From assembly GCA_037893225.1 (NCBI GenBank), contig JAZGUH010000122.1:682001-746000 (forward strand): a DNA stretch of 64,000 bases, read 5' to 3'. The notes under the pieces are model-generated. The model did no database searches. It worked only from the letters and a program-made list of their open reading frames with translations, and was not told where the DNA came from. The position numbers and the translations under genes are program-made. Below, in pieces: positions 26,901 through 38,900 of the stretch (its first letter is position 1; the number at the start of each line of letters is the position of its first letter). The DNA comes from Hippasteria phrygiana (taxonomy: Eukaryota > Echinodermata > Asteroidea > Valvatida > Goniasteridae).

Positions 26901-29900
26901 GGTTTCTTTCGAATAACCGGTTTCCAAAATCGAAACCGAAGTGAAATTCAAACTGAATCGTTTAAATTCTGAGTTTATGTCCCACCACTAATATTCACCT
27001 CTGACATTCAGAATGCTAGATTTGAGCCAAACTAAGCGCCAATAATTAACATATTACCTTCTTGCGACCTCAAAGCGGATATTAACCTCCGAGATTCTGA
27101 ATGCTTCTCCTAATCTGGGTCTCAGGACTCCTCCAGGGGTGTAGAATCCTAGACGATGGTAGTCCTGTACGTATAGCTTCTTCTGTAACTTGTCGACTGT
27201 CAGGACATCGATGGGCTTCAGTGTGGACGCTACGTCGGTTTCATCAATGACTGCAATCAAGCCAGAGATGTTATTTGCAACCAATCTTATCCATGTTTGG
27301 CAAGGGTTTATGTCATCATTGCTAAGATTTCTCTTCTTGGAATTGTGTGGCATGTGGATTCAATATTTTTATGGGCACTTGTTAGTGTTGGAGCAAAGGC
27401 TTTGACTCTCGTGGCCAAGGCCCAGGCTTCGACCCTCAAGGCAACAAGGCCAAGGGTCTGAGGCTCAGGGCCCCAAGGCTTTAATCCTCAAGACCCAGGC
27501 TAAGGCCCTATATAAGGCCCTATTTTGTATAGGGCCTTGGCCTTGATCTGGGCCTTGAAGGTTAAAGCCTTGGCCTCGAGGGTTGAGGCCTAGGCCTTGG
27601 AACCTCGAGGGTTGCAGCCTTGGCATTGAGGGTCAAAGCCTTTGCTCCACCACTGGCACTTGTAACAAGCACACAGGCTTCGTAATAACAAGTGCAGCAG
27701 TTTAACGGGAAAGCTTTTACGAGGTCAGTTTCAGATCCTGCACCAAACTAGGTTATCTCTCTCAACTGGTTTGGCTATTCACTTGCTGCACTGAACTTTA
27801 GAGCGGTGAATAAATCTGGGACTAGGCACACATTTTTGGTGGGATGTTAACGTAGATCCCCGTCTTGGAAAACAAGGGAGTATGACTAAAGTTATATGAA
27901 TCGCCGTAGAACTCTTAAAATATTGGACTCAATATTTGTCCATGATGGACTCGGGAGGGCTTAGATGACAAGTCTTGAAAAGTGGTCAAATGAAATCCGG
28001 CTATGGGGGGGGGGGGGGGCAACATACTCAAAACTTAAAAACTGCAAAACCAAATGATGCATGAGAAAAAGCGCGTGGCAAATGAATGTGCAGAAAGAGC
28101 ATGAATATAGATGGAATTACAGTTGAATGTCGAATCATGAGAGTTCGTCTGAAGACAATGTCAGTATGCATTAGAAGTGCAAATGGTATAATGGTATACA
28201 TGTGTGTCAGCAACTGCAAATAGGGTAATATGCATGACTACATTGCAGCTGTCTACATGAGGTAAAAACGACAACCACATTCATTAAGACGATGTGTGTA
28301 ATCATTCTACCAGTTACAAACTGCTGAACTCTGGCAATACGTTAACCCTAACCCCTATGGCACTGAAGTGTCCTCAACCTGTCAAAATCCAACGCTGTGC
28401 AGTATACCTATGGCACATTTTTTTGCACCGTGCCAAGGCTCTACAGTCCTGAACCCATCAAAATACAACACAACCTGCTGTTGGATTTCACTGATTTGGG
28501 ACAGTTAGGGTTAATCACTAAAAACCAAAAATAAATTGAAACTAATTCAAATTAATCTTGATGAGAGAAGTGACATTGGTCACCTGATAAGAATATGATA
28601 TTCAACTAGCCTAGCAAATACACCAAGTTAACTTGCACTGTGAGTACACCATCCCTAGTGTGTAAATAGAGACACCTGTTTACCAATCAAGCATATCAAA
28701 TAATTACAGTCTACAAACCAACTACACATGGCTTTCAGCCGCTTGTTATTTTGCAACATTTAGTTACGCATCATTCCTGCGATTTCATTTCTGTACCAGT
28801 AACATGCACATTTAATGCACTAGCCAATCATTGCTGCCCGTCAGCCAAGGCCACTGATCGTCCGTCTCCAAACAGTTAAGGGAGCATTTCATATCGTCCA
28901 GATGCGGTATCGATTGCGGTAACGCTGTTTTTCTTTGCGGCGACGCATTCCTTACCTTAAACCTAGCTAATGAATGCGAAGCCGGGCGGCTTGAATAACT
29001 GAATAATCATGAGGTCAAAACTGGAGATTGGAGCTGATTGGAGCTCATTAAAGCAAAAGAACCCCATTAGTGGAGGTCTTGGAATGTTTATTATTTACAG
29101 CTCTGGCTTGGAATACTTTAATCCCCAATTGTGCACGGACTATCCAAAGAGCTGAGGGATTAGTGATCCACAACTGGATTCTTTAAAAGCACCAGCAGCC
29201 AGGGGATCACACTCCTCATGAATATTCGTACGTGCACTGACCTGCATAGAATGAGCTCATTATATCAGCCAGCCGGGAATTAATGCTGGTACCGCTACTA
29301 ATACCGCTTTCAGACGATATGAAATGATCCCTAAGTGACCCGTTCTGCAAAAAGGGCACATAAGTCGCTGTATGCTTTTACGCGTTATTTGAAGAGGGTG
29401 AACAATTATTCAAACAAGTGATTTTTATTAGGGAGAGGTATTTTTGCATCTTTGATACCCATATTATCCTAGTTCATAACGAAAATCTTTGAATTCAGTG
29501 AATAAAGTTGGAAAAAGAATGTGTTTGTGTCGAGTGTTTCAATCTATTGCTTTGCTGTTTGTGTTTTTAAATGGCTTGTCTCTATAAGTCAATTCAAGAA
29601 GTTCTTGAAAACAAACAAGCAAATTTCCAATTATCTCGCGAATGCAAAATGCTACAGGCCTCAGACATATACCATATGAAAGCTTATAAAATGGCCTTTC
29701 CAGCTATATATAAAAACACTATTTTCAAATTTTGCAACATAATTGCCCTTTTCATAGCCTGGGTCACATATGTGACCCGCTCCAGAAAAAGGTGATATAC
29801 AATGTAAGTCGCGCTATGCATTTACGTGTAATGGCCCTTTCAACATTGAGAGGGTAACAAATTTTGTCGAAATTAATTTTTTGTTTTTTGTCTTTAATGA

Positions 29901-32900
29901 CATCTTAAATATCTAAAGTTTCAGGTTTGGTGCACAACAATGTTGATTTCAGTGAATAAAGTGAAAAAATAACCTGTTTAGAGTGCATTGTTCTATTGCA
30001 TTGTATTAGAACTAGCTATTCCAAAGCCTGTTTTCTCTGTTGTGCAATTTAAACTCCATTGAACTAATTAATATGCAAAAACGTGATATCGCTTTAGAGC
30101 TCTATCATGTACCAAATGAAAGCTTCCATTGTGGGCTTTCCAAACATACATAAAACTATTTTGCGACATAATATACCTTTTTCCAGAGCGGGTCACATAT
30201 AAGTTATATGCAGTATCTCTCATAGCTCAATTTAAATTGCATCAGCCAACCAAATTAATACTGTAGGCTGGGACGACAATCATCTCATTCTGTGACTTAT
30301 TCACCACAATTTGACTTTGCAAAAGTAAACATAAGTGTGCACTGCGTCTCGTAGCTCAATTCAAATATGCAACAGCCAATCAGATTCATGCCTCAGCCCA
30401 GGCCAACTGTTTTAAAACAGTTGATTAGTGCCAAATGTGCGCAGTGTCCATCGCAGCGTAAATACCAGCCAATCAAATGAATACTTTGCCAAAGCCTTAC
30501 AGCCCACGGCCCAATTTTATGATGCTGTTTAACCCCTTGAGTACGTTTTTTTACGGGAGAACGTCGGGGTGTCGCGGCGGCTCTGGCAGCCAAGCGAAAC
30601 GGCCACAATGTGTTTGTGCAGTCAAGCGTAACATACACAATAATCCAACAATGGATTGAAACTGCACAAACAGCGGCAAATGGCGTCATCCGGCCTGGTG
30701 GCACTGGGTTTTTTTTGCGGCATAGGACGTCTTCCGTACGCAAAGGGTTAACCTCTTGAAATACTGACAACAGCCACAGCCGCAGTTTGAAAAAGACCAC
30801 CTGGCCGGTTGACATCTATAGACACATTCCTGCACGTACTCAATCTGTTCATGTTTCAACTATATTGTTCTTGAATGGGAGTGTAATGAATAGATGGAGC
30901 TTTTCAAAACAAAGCTTTCGTTCACACGAAAGAAGGGGCTCCAAATGCAATGAATATGACCACTCTATTCAGAGTGGTCCATAGTACAGTCGAACCCTGA
31001 TAATAAGAGCACTGTTAATACAACATACTGCTTATAACAAGGACAAAAATAGATCCCAAGTCTTTGTTTTTCTTTGTTTTCCATTACTGATAATACAAGG
31101 TACAGTCGAACACCTTTATAACAAGGTCCTTGGGACTTCACAATTTACCTTGTTATAACAGGTACCTTGTATTATCAGTAATTGAAAACAAAGAAAAACA
31201 GACTCGGGACCTATTTTTTGTCTTGTATAAAGCAGTATGTTGTATTAACAGTGCTCTTATTATCAGGGTTCGACTGTACCTGTTATGACAAGGTAAATTG
31301 TAAAGTCCCAAGGACCTTGTTATAAAGGTGTTCGACTGTATTTGTGTTCATGCTTGGCTGCACAGCCCCGTTCATGGTATACAGCCGGACGCATTGGGTA
31401 AACTTTTAGCAATGAATCTGACAATCTGCGATAACTTTAGGAGCAAAGACGTACGGTATAAAACAAATTTGTGAAGATTTTCATTTTCAAGTAATCAATG
31501 ATAGTATTAGTTACTCAAACGTAATACTGTGCTGTGCTCACAGACTCCAAGTAATGAACAGACGTTCTGTTAACCCCTTGCGTACGGATGACGCCATATG
31601 GCGAAAAAAAAAACAGTGCCACATGATGCAATTGGCCGCTGTTTGTGCAGTTTCAATCCATTGTTGGACTAAACAGTGCCACCAGGCCGGATGACGCCAT
31701 TGGCCGCTGTTTGTGCAGTTTCAATCCATTGTTGGATTATTGTGTATAGGTTACGCTTGACTGCACAAACACATTGTGGCCGTTTCGCTTGGCTGCCAGA
31801 GCCGCCGCGACACCCCGACGTCTCCTGTAAAATACCGTACTCATGGGGTTAACAGTGTCATGAAATCTGGCAGAACTAGCCAGTCAAAACTGTCTCCGAA
31901 CAGCTCTCCTGCACATGTGTGTAATGCAGCATCCCTTGCAGTTCATATGAACCCCAACCCCTGTGGCTCTTTTGCTGGGAAGTGTCCTGAACCTGTCAAA
32001 ATCCAACACTGTGCAGTCAACCTATGGCACGGACAAATTTGGGGCATCGTCGCTTCATGTAAAGTAATGGTACCAAGGCTCTACAGTCCCGAACCCATCA
32101 AAATACAACACAACATCGTGTTGGATTTTGGCAGATCTGGGACGGTTAGGGTTAATTAATGAATGGACACGTGATCACATCTAAGCTTTGCACTGCCTAA
32201 CAGCCCAATGCACCAATCGATTGGCTTTACAGCCTGCCTTTGCGCCATGCATGTGTAACAACCCCTCGGTCCCACATAGCTCAATGAATGACATACACAA
32301 GCCGGGCAAATCCACATTCAACTATCAAACGTTAACCTGCTGGGATAGACATGGAGCGACATCTCTCTAGTTTGTGTGACCTCAAAGGGTGCGGAGCGTC
32401 TGTGAGATCTGAAACTAAAACCAGCCGGGGGGGGGTTTGTCATGATCAGCCGGGATGCAACGAGTCACCCCCCACAATTTCATCTTCCGATGCAATTCAG
32501 CACAGGCATTCAAGTGTAATTAAGGGAGCACTGCCTAACCCATGCTCGAGACAGGCCGTTAAAAAGCCTGGCCCCGGGAACGCCCAGGCCTTCGGGCTTC
32601 TATAATCCCCAAGTTGTACACAATAAACTGCCTACTAATGCTGGAGTCCAGCCAGCTCCCATTGTTCACCCAGACTTGATCTCCGGCCCGTGAATGGAAT
32701 GACAATGAAAGCAATCACTGCAGATTAGTGTGGGAGGGGCCACAGCCTGGTCTAGTGTGGGAGGGGCCACAGCCTGGTCTAGTGTGGGAGGGGCCACAGC
32801 CTGGTCTAGTGTGGGAGGGGCCACAGCCTGGTCTAGTGTGGGAGGGGCCACAGCCTGGTCTAGTGTGGGAGGGGCCACAGCCTGGTCTAGTGTGGGAGGG

Positions 32901-35900
32901 GCCACAGCCTGGTCTAGTGTGGGAGGGGCCACAGCCTGGTCTAGTGTGGGAGGGGCCACAGCCTGGTCTAGTGTGGGAGGGGCCACAGCCTGGTCTAGTG
33001 TGGGAGGGGCCACAGCCTGGTCTAGTGTGGCAGGGGCCACAGCCTGGTCTAGTGTGGGAGGGGCCACAGCCTGGTCTAGTGTGGGACGGGCCACAGCCTG
33101 GTCTAGTGTGGGACGGGCCACAGCCTGGTCTAGTGTGGGAGGGGCCACAGCCTGGTCTAGTGTGGGAGGAGCCACAGCCTGGTCTAGTGTGGGAGGGGCC
33201 ACAGCCTGGTCTAGTGTGGCAGGGGCCACAGCCTGGTCTAGTGTGGGAGGGGCCATAGCCTGGTCTAGTGTGGGAGGGGCCACAGCCTGGTGTAGTGTGG
33301 GAGGGGCCACAGCCTGGTGTAGTGTGGGAGGGGCCACAGCCTGGTCTAGCGTGGGAGGGGCCACAGCCTGGTCTAGCCTGGGAGGGGCCGGGCTTTATCG
33401 ATTAGTAGATGCTCTATTGTTAGGTGAGTTATGGCTCACAATAGCAAGACTATAGCAAGCTAGAAGGCCCAGGCGTGGCCAGGCTTTTCGACGGCCTGGC
33501 CCAACCATTGGTTAGGCAGTGCTCCCTAAATTTCGAGTAAGATCAATGAAAAAATTGGTCTAGCCACTAGTACAAAATGCCAGAGCTATTTATAAATGTA
33601 CATATAGGCACGTGAGTAAACAAAACAAAAGAGAATAAATTTTAAAAATGCAGATATCCAATATTGGATGAACTTGACGAAAACATCTTTTTCTGTTTTC
33701 CAAACGATCCAGCCAGAATGCTCATTTCCAGTGATTCCAGCAACATCAGATATTAGTTCCCTTATGTTTGTGCAAGCCAATGAAATTATGAATGAGATAC
33801 TGTCAATATACATTAAAATGAATTTATAGTGAACTGTTAATAAAGAAGATATATTTTGTGGTGGCTGGCCAGAGTATAAGTACAACTATGAAATGAAAAT
33901 CTTGAAGGGAATATCATTTTTCATTCAAATGACTTCGTGCAGAGCAATCTGGTAGAGAGCTAGTCTTCAGCAAATAAAATTAAATCAAGCTTTGATTTGG
34001 CAATTGGGTGCCATTCCAGTCTAGACCGGTTTAAACACCATTCCAGTCTTGACCGGTTCTGGTGCCATTCCAGTCTACACCGGTTCACACACCATTTCAG
34101 TCTAGACCAGTTCTGGTGCCATTCCAGTCTAGACCAGTTCAGGTGCCATTCCAGTCTAGACCAGTTCAGATGCCATTCCAGTCTAGACCAGTTCACACAC
34201 CATTTCAGTCTAGACCAGTTCTGGTGCCATTCCAGTCTAGACCAGTTCAGATGCCATTCCAGTCTAAACCGGTTCAGATGATATTCCAGTCTAGACCGGT
34301 TCAGATGCCATTCCAGTCTAGACCATTTTAGGTGCTATTCCAGTCTAGGCGGTAATCTGGTCAAGACTGGTTACAACATCACTCCAACAGAATAGAATGA
34401 ACTCCAGTACAAATTTGTTAAAGGTAGTATACATCATTTGCTTTTGCTGTAATTTTCAGAAATGGATGGATTTGGGGGGTCGAGTATTTTATAGCAAATA
34501 CTGTAAAGCACAATTTACACATGCGCGACTTTGTCGTGCGATATTGTGGCACATTTTTCTAAATACACACAAATCAATGAGCGTCTCGTCGCACGACTCT
34601 GTCGTGTATAAATGAAAACGCACCAACTGATTTGCGTGAATTTAGAAAATTGTCGCACGACTATGTCGCGTATGTGTAAATTGGCCTTTACACTGACCCG
34701 TTAAGTTTTACGTGCATTGATGCCGGGAAAACAAAGAGAAACAAAAATTGTTCTTTAAGTCTGGTTCGCTGACCCTACATCAGACAAAACGGAGCAATTT
34801 ATAGCCGTCGGGGAATTATCAGATCGGGGAACTAGACCGTTTCCAATGATTGTTGGCCGACAATCGTTGGAAATTGATACAAAAATGCAACTTTTCTTTG
34901 GAATGACAGAACACCAGGTACCATGATTCCACAGGATGCTTGAGACTATCATTTACTTAGTCCATTAAGGTATTTCATAATAATTCAATAGTTTTTTTGA
35001 TGTTTGCAAATGTTGTATATTACCTTTTAGGCACCATCATTCTAGCAATGACAGCTTTGTCACCGTTTACAATGGAGTGCATCTTTCAAAGGACCAAAGA
35101 ACGGCAAACAAAAATGCAATAGAGATATTTGAAAACACAGTCAATGACTAGTATGGCAAATCAAAAAAACTGAACAAAAAGCCAGAAACAATTGGAAAAA
35201 AAATAGTAAATCAGCTGATAAATCAGTAAATTAAAATGTTAACCTGAGAGAAATGAGCCAGGCGGACCTCTAAACCGTCTTGCTGGGGAGTCAAGGTCAA
35301 AATCTGCAAATAGCCAGATGTGACTCACTGAGTAACTTTTGTATTACACACCAGATTAATTGGGTTGATAAAGAAACCCGATCGCTCATGAACAGTTTTG
35401 AACCACGTCAACACCAACAAATGTTTCAGCCATGCTACTGTATGATCAAACGAACCACAATCTGTGTTTCTATCAGTCTGAATACAAGCTGGCAACAAAA
35501 ATCGGACTACAAATCCGGACGGATGTCGTAAAACTGCCAAGCACTACTCATGAATGAAAGAGGTTAGTCTAACAGCCCAATCAGTGACCAGAGTAATCTG
35601 GGTTTTTTTTTTGGATCGTTGTAATAACCTGAATCGAATGAACCTGCTCGACTTCTCAGAACTCGTAGGGAAGACTCAAGACCAATATCTGCATCAAAAA
35701 TACGAAGAGTTTCAGTCTGTGGAACATGGTGTGAGTAGGAAGTTAGACTTGAGATATGGGGAGAAAAAAAACAAGCCTTTGCAAACCTCATAGATAAGAT
35801 ATGAGACGCTGCACAACAAGGGAAAGTCACATTATATAGAGTACTGAAGTCTGACGTCAGTTGGCACGACAACTGGCTCCAAACAAACGGAGATCTCGAC

Positions 35901-38900
35901 TGTTCCTGCAAACACATTGACACAAAATAACAAAAGTATTCTGGTTCCAAACATTGCCCTGACGTCATCACTTCGGTACTCTATAGCATTCCGAGTTTAT
36001 AAACACAAACAACCATTTTTTTTCACTTTCAATTGACGAATGTTTTTAACTGAAAAGTTTATCACATCCCAAAGCTGCAAAACTATATGCAATCAAAGAT
36101 AGCTCAGTTGGTAGAGCACCGGCACGGTATTCCAGAGGTCGCAGGTTCAAATCCCGCTCCTGCCAGTTTTCTTTGTTCACTTTGAAAGTTCAAAAGTAGT
36201 AGCCTCATTGAGTGATCCCCACAATGTCGGCTCCCAGGAAGTACATTAAGTCGGGGGCGTGATCCCTGGGGCTATACGGCATTCTGGGTTTATGACTTCT
36301 GACTAGCGCCCACCCGAACAAAGACACTGACAATTTGGGAGACCGCCAAGATAGCCCCGTAGGTAGAGCACCGGTATGGTATTCCGGAGGTCGCAGGTTC
36401 AAATCCCGCTCCTGCCAAGTTTTCTCTGGTCACAATATTGTTTTGGGGCGATTTCTTTTGACAACTCTGATTACAGTAAGCTCCGTTTACAAACCGTGGC
36501 CTTAATTTTCTCCAACATAAATTTCCATCATCTCAATTTTTATCTTCCATCACTTCCATTGCTACTTTGTGGGGCATGGTGCACGGTGAAAGTAGGAAAA
36601 AGACTCGAGATAGAGAGAAATACACATGACTTTGTAGTAGATGTAGCAATGTAAAAACCGTGGCAAAAACCGTGAAATACTCACCACGTATGAAAAAAGC
36701 CGACAATGAATATATACATTACTATTTCAAATGTATATATAGCTTTATAATGAAAAACACAGCAGTCACAACAAAAGGAATGTGTAAAAGCTTATCAATA
36801 CACTTTACATTACAAAAAATGGAAAAACAATTACGGCAGCTATTACTAAAAAATAGCTGCCACACTGTGCCACCATAGCTGAGGTGTCGGTGTACGGCAC
36901 TGCGTGCCCCGATTGTTTGACCATCACACTGGTATTTACTAGTCACCATTGGTGAGGTGTCAGCATGCTAAACCCTGTGCTAATTACTGCATATCACCTT
37001 AGATCAATACTTACTAGACACCACAGGTGAGGTGCTTGCGCTATTAAAACTGGGTGCTCTGATTACTGGTACTGCAAATCAAATTGGTACTAACTCATCA
37101 CCATTGGTGAGGTGTCAGCATACTACGCTAGTTTAATTACTGCATAGCACCTCAGATGGGTACTTACAACACACCACAGGTGAGGTGTCAGAATATTTAA
37201 CTGAGTGCCAATTGCTGCATAGCACAACAGATTGGCACCTTCTAGACACCATAGGTGAGGTGTCAGCATACTCAACTACGTGCTTTGATTTCTGCCTAAC
37301 ACATCAGATCAGTATTTACTACACACCATAGGTGAGGTGTCAGCTCAGATTGTTACTTACTGGACAACTCCTCTTCTTCATACGCGACACTGTTGGGTCG
37401 AGTGTCGCTCACGATGCTGTCCATGCTCGCAGCAGTCATCTGCCGTTGTAGCGTCGCTGCCGACGGCGGTCGCTGCGGTACGATCGGCTCAGCTGGCAAG
37501 ACGTAGCGATCCTTACGAAGGCCAAGCTTAGACTTATGACTTCCGCTGCCACTCCCAACACCAACTGCCCTCTTTCCTTTCAGGAATGTCTTTGTGGCAA
37601 ATTTCCTGGGAGAACAGAACAGGAATGCAAAGCAAAGAGCTCATTAATGTCTGAAAAAGACAACCTGGCCAGTTGTCATCTCTACACGCATTCCTGCACG
37701 TACTCGATCCATTGTTGCCTATTATTTGCGATACGCTCAGCTACACAAGCCCGTATTGGCATACAGCACCCAATTAATAACAGCAGCCAGGAGAGGTTGA
37801 GAAGAGGTTAAGTATTCAACGGTTTAAATGATTTGTCAAGTCTTAACCAGTTCGCGTCGGAGGACGTGTTAACACGATCTGGCTGTTTTTATACACGGGC
37901 ACGGCTGACGGGTTAAAACGTCAAGCTTGCCTCGACTCACCTCCAGGTGACGTCTCAACACGCTAATCCCTCATTTGTTTTGTACACACACACACACACA
38001 AAGTCCGAGAAGTCTGTGGAGGCAGACCGTGTGTTGAACTTGAACTTGGCCGCTGTGCACGGCCTGTTGTTCTACAATTTACGCTCCGGTGGGCGCACTC
38101 GGAGTATTGAAATATATGAGGTTTCGGCAAGAAATATTGTACAAATACTGTTGAAATGACTCTTGCAAATCAGTATCTGTGGCTGTATATCAGTTGGCTG
38201 CTATTTTTTGCCTTTTTTGAAAAAATTTATTTTCGGCAAAAAATAATCCCGGCGCGAACTGGTTAAGGGCAGACACCAGAAATACACAGACCGTTCGCAC
38301 GCGTCCGGACGGGTTCCTTCCCGTTCTGAACGGCCTCCGTTCCTTCCCCGTGCCGAACGGCCTTTCGAACGCGTTCCTTGGAAAGCTTGTATGAGAGTGT
38401 ATTGTTATGTTAATAGGCCGTTCCTTTGCGTGCGTGAACGGGTCATCACTAAAGAAGATCCGAAGTGCATGATGCTTAGGGAAAAACTCTGTACCGAATT
38501 TAGCTTGGAATTAAATCTGATTTGTAATTTGAAAACCGGACATCGACTGCCATTATATACCAGGTCATACACCTTCCAGTTTTTGATAGCCAGTAGGCCT
38601 ATTGTCACAGTTCCTTTTCGCAGTGTTCAAATTCCTCAGTGAAATATCACAAAGGCCTATGCCTAACATTTCAGTCCAATCATGAAGCTAGCCTGAAAAA
38701 ATCTTCCTTGTCATTGGTTATATTCTCACAGGCCTATATCAACAAAGGCGCCGACTCAAAGAATTTTCCCTGACCCACTTATCTCCGAAAAAAGATACCG
38801 GTAGATCGTATTACTTATGTTGTCAGTCGGCTGTCAATCATTGACTGGAAAGCTCTTCCGAGAATTTTTTAATTTATTTTTTAAATCACTCGTAATTTTA

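Larger units (their letters stand above)
27251..37360. other. 10-kb SBF intron
   Basis: Contains a long palindrome (27385), families A, B and F2, Harbinger-like elements (28880, 32524), a twin element (29335), interleaved inverted repeats (30985), several minisatellites and SINEs. 27651-28340, 33530-33990 and 34996-36080 show nothing I can name. Confidence 0.7.

Noticed and set aside
32666..33455. Open frames of 176-241 codons with nine-residue repeats on both strands
   Set aside because: They are forced by a 27-bp tandem array without stops inside a MITE and have no independent support.
37337..37531. Plus-strand open frame over 37337-37531
   Set aside because: It is the antisense shadow of SBF exon 16.
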